Origin: Streptomyces sp. R41
GTDB taxonomy: Bacteria > Actinomycetota > Actinomycetes > Streptomycetales > Streptomycetaceae
NCBI RefSeq assembly: GCF_041053055.1
Contig: NZ_CP163443.1
Span: forward strand, 6,555,001 to 6,619,000
Direction of reading: 5' to 3'
Length of the DNA: 64,000 bases
The notes beneath the pieces were generated by a model, which saw only the letters and a list, made by a program, of their open reading frames with translations, ran no database searches and was not told the DNA's origin. The translations under genes and the position numbers were made by a program. Shown in pieces: positions 62,558 through 64,000 of this stretch (its first letter is position 1; the number at the start of each line of letters is the position of its first letter).

Positions 62558-63231
62558 TGAGGATTGTCCAGCCGGTAGCCGACGCCACGCACGGTACGGA
62601 TCAGGGTGGGCGAGGACGGCACGTCCTCGACCTTCGCGCGCAGGCGCTGCACGCATGCGTCCACCAGACGCGAGTCGCCCAGGTAGTCGTGCTCCCACAC
62701 CAGACGCAACAGCTGCTGGCGGGACAGCGCCTGCCCCGGGCGGCGGCTCAGCTCGAGGAGCAACCGCAGCTCGGTCGGCGTCAGTTGCAGATCCTCGCCG
62801 TTCTTGGTGACCGTCATCGCGGCGCGGTCGATGACGAGCGAGCCGAACGTCGCCGAGTCGTTCGCCTCCCGCTCACCGCGTCGCAGTACGGCACGGATCC
62901 GGGCGTCGAGCACCCGGCCCTGCACGGGCTTGACGACATAGTCGTCGGCGCCGGACTCCAGACCGACCACGACGTCGATGTCGTCGCTGCGCGCGGTCAG
63001 CAGAATGATCGGCAGCTGGTCGGTGCGCCGAATGCGCCGGCACACCTCGAATCCGTCGATGCCGGGCAGCATCACATCCAGCACGATCAGGTCGGGCCGC
63101 TGTTCACGCAGCAGCTTCAGACCGTCCTCGCCGGTGGCAGCGGTGGCCACACGGTGTCCCTGGCGCGTCAAAGAGAGCTCCAGGGCCGTACGGATGGCGT
63201 CGTCGTCCTCGATCAGCAACAGGGAAGGCAC
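62554..63231 (-). CDS. afsQ1: AfsQ1 response regulator (OmpR family)
   Basis: 225 residues from GTG 63231, the length known for S. coelicolor AfsQ1. Receiver: LLLIEDDDAIRTAL, phosphoacceptor Asp52 in LIVLDVMLPGIDGFEV, Thr79 in LLTARSD, Lys101 in DDYVVKPVQ. Winged-helix DNA-binding domain: LTPTELRLLLELSRRPGQALSRQQLL, DSRLVDACVQRLRAKVED, IRTVRGVGYRLD. It is a pleiotropic activator of antibiotic genes and regulator of nitrogen/carbon genes. It is divergent from sigQ, with an AfsQ1 box in between. Confidence 0.95.
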   Translation of the reverse strand: MPSLLLIEDDDAIRTALELSLTRQGHRVATAATGEDGLKLLREQRPDLIVLDVMLPGIDGFEVCRRIRRTDQLPIILLTARSDDIDVVVGLESGADDYVVKPVQGRVLDARIRAVLRRGEREANDSATFGSLVIDRAAMTVTKNGEDLQLTPTELRLLLELSRRPGQALSRQQLLRLVWEHDYLGDSRLVDACVQRLRAKVEDVPSSPTLIRTVRGVGYRLDNPQ

Positions 63232-63405
63232 GAACGTCATTCTGGCCCATGTCATGGCCGGGTATCGACCGTTGGAGCGCTCCCACCCATCTCTCGCACA
63301 GAAGGAGGGCCCCTCTTGTACGACGGTGAGCCCCCGAGTGGTCATCTGCGTAGTCGTACCGCTCTTCTCTGTGATCGGGCTGTGGCGCGCCTGCGGATGG
63401 GCCCT

Positions 63406-63421
63406 GTGACAGGTCTGTGAC
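63406..63421 (+). promoter_or_regulatory. AfsQ1 box in the sigQ-afsQ1 intergenic region
   Basis: GTGACAGGTCTGTGAC (63406-63421) fits exactly the AfsQ1 consensus GTNAC-N6-GTNAC described for S. coelicolor, and stands where AfsQ1 is known to activate sigQ. It is 107 bases before the sigQ start. Confidence 0.85.
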
Positions 63422-63528
63422 AGTCGACGGACACGGCCATGAAGTGGCCCGGGCAAGCTTTTCGACACAAGCAAGGAAGCTCGGCGGAACGAACCGAAGA
63501 ACCGGGACTCCACGACGGGGGGCGCGAG

Positions 63529-64000
63529 ATGAACACGCTGCACAGCACCAGCACTAGCGCAGTTGTCACGCGGCTCCACGATGTCACCCGGGGCTCGGAG
63601 AAGTCCGGTGCCGTGAGCGGGCGGGGGTGCGCTCGCGGCACCGGGCGTCAGCACACCGCGTACATGACGGTGGTTGACGCGTTCACGGGGGAGAGCCCCG
63701 CGGCGACAGCCGCTGTGGGCACGGTCGGGGGGAAGGCTCACGGGGGAGCCGCGTACGGGGAGGACACGGGGGAGCGTCGCTCGGTGTCGGAGGTGGAGTT
63801 CACCGCCTACGTCCAGGAGCGTCGCGCCTCCCTGTACGCAACCGCCTACCACCTGACCGGTGACCGGTTCGAGGCCGAGGACCTGCTGCAGAGCGCGCTG
63901 TTCTCGACGTACAAGGCCTGGGACCGGATCAGCGACAAGGCCGCGGTCGGGGGATACCTCCGCCGCACCATGACCAACCTGCACATCAGCGCGTGGCGCC
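63529..64000 (+). CDS. sigQ: SigQ ECF sigma factor (3' end outside the window)
   Basis: ATG 63529 opens a frame to the right edge (157 codons). After a variable ~85-residue N terminus, region 2 begins: VEFTAYVQERRASLYATAYHLTG, DRFEAEDLLQSALFSTYKAW, VGGYLRRTMTNLHISAWR. The SD is weak (GGGGGCGCGAG). The adjacent divergent afsQ1-afsQ2 and the AfsQ1 box identify it as SigQ, an antagonist of antibiotic activation by AfsQ1 in S. coelicolor. Region 4 is not visible. Confidence 0.88.
   Translation, partial: MNTLHSTSTSAVVTRLHDVTRGSEKSGAVSGRGCARGTGRQHTAYMTVVDAFTGESPAATAAVGTVGGKAHGGAAYGEDTGERRSVSEVEFTAYVQERRASLYATAYHLTGDRFEAEDLLQSALFSTYKAWDRISDKAAVGGYLRRTMTNLHISAWR

Overview
The window is high-GC DNA of a Streptomyces-type actinomycete chromosome. 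The evidence is strong G/C bias at third codon positions, many GTG starts, ATGA/GTGA gene overlaps, perfect GC-rich hairpins between genes, several ECF sigma factors, and an afsQ1-afsQ2 / sigQ locus at the right end that is recognisable from Streptomyces coelicolor. No phage, integrase, transposase, CRISPR array or tRNA was seen.

Layout. (1) 0-8.3 kb is an accessory region: the tail of a secreted nuclease toxin, a SUKH-type immunity gene, a signal-peptidase-like protein that lacks both catalytic residues, and decayed paralogues of immunity/DUF genes. (2) 8.4-15.2 kb holds two L,D-transpeptidase-type envelope proteins and two tandem ECF sigma factor / membrane-partner pairs. (3) 15.4-20.5 kb holds an acyl-CoA mutase large subunit, a Uma2 protein, a LysE exporter and a divergent TetR/flavin-monooxygenase pair with two visible operators. 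(4) 20.8-30.6 kb is a divergent cell-wall glycopolymer cluster: a nonulosonate (Kdn/sialic-type) synthase, a cytidylyltransferase-phosphatase fusion, four glycosyltransferases, an acyltransferase and a methyltransferase. It resembles the teichulosonic acid region of S. coelicolor. (5) 30.8-41.9 kb is a second Pst-type ABC locus: PstC, PstA and PstB homologues, three very different PstS-like surface proteins and a sortase-fold protein that has lost its catalytic His and Cys. This is the most novel-looking system in the window. (6) 42.3-58.4 kb is nucleoside salvage: two duplicated BMP-type lipoproteins, a nucleoside ABC transporter, cytidine deaminase, thymidine phosphorylase and, further on, adenosine deaminase. 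Four copies of a CTACGCGCGTAG-like palindrome precede these genes. STAS, ECF, MFS, LysR and hydrolase genes are interspersed. (7) 58.5-64 kb carries small envelope genes and the afsQ2-afsQ1 / sigQ signalling locus with a visible AfsQ1 box.

How it fits together: most of the window concerns the cell envelope and its sensing (glycopolymer synthesis, L,D-crosslinking, lipoproteins, surface-anchored Pst-like receptors, ECF and two-component systems) plus nucleoside uptake and catabolism. A dispersed palindromic repeat occurs at four intergenic places. Two copies are full-length, in opposite orientation, with about 29-bp terminal inverted repeats; these look like MITE-like elements acting as transcription boundaries.

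Start codons were chosen by reading frame, Shine-Dalgarno (SD) spacing and family length. Family assignments are from recognised motifs only; no search was run.
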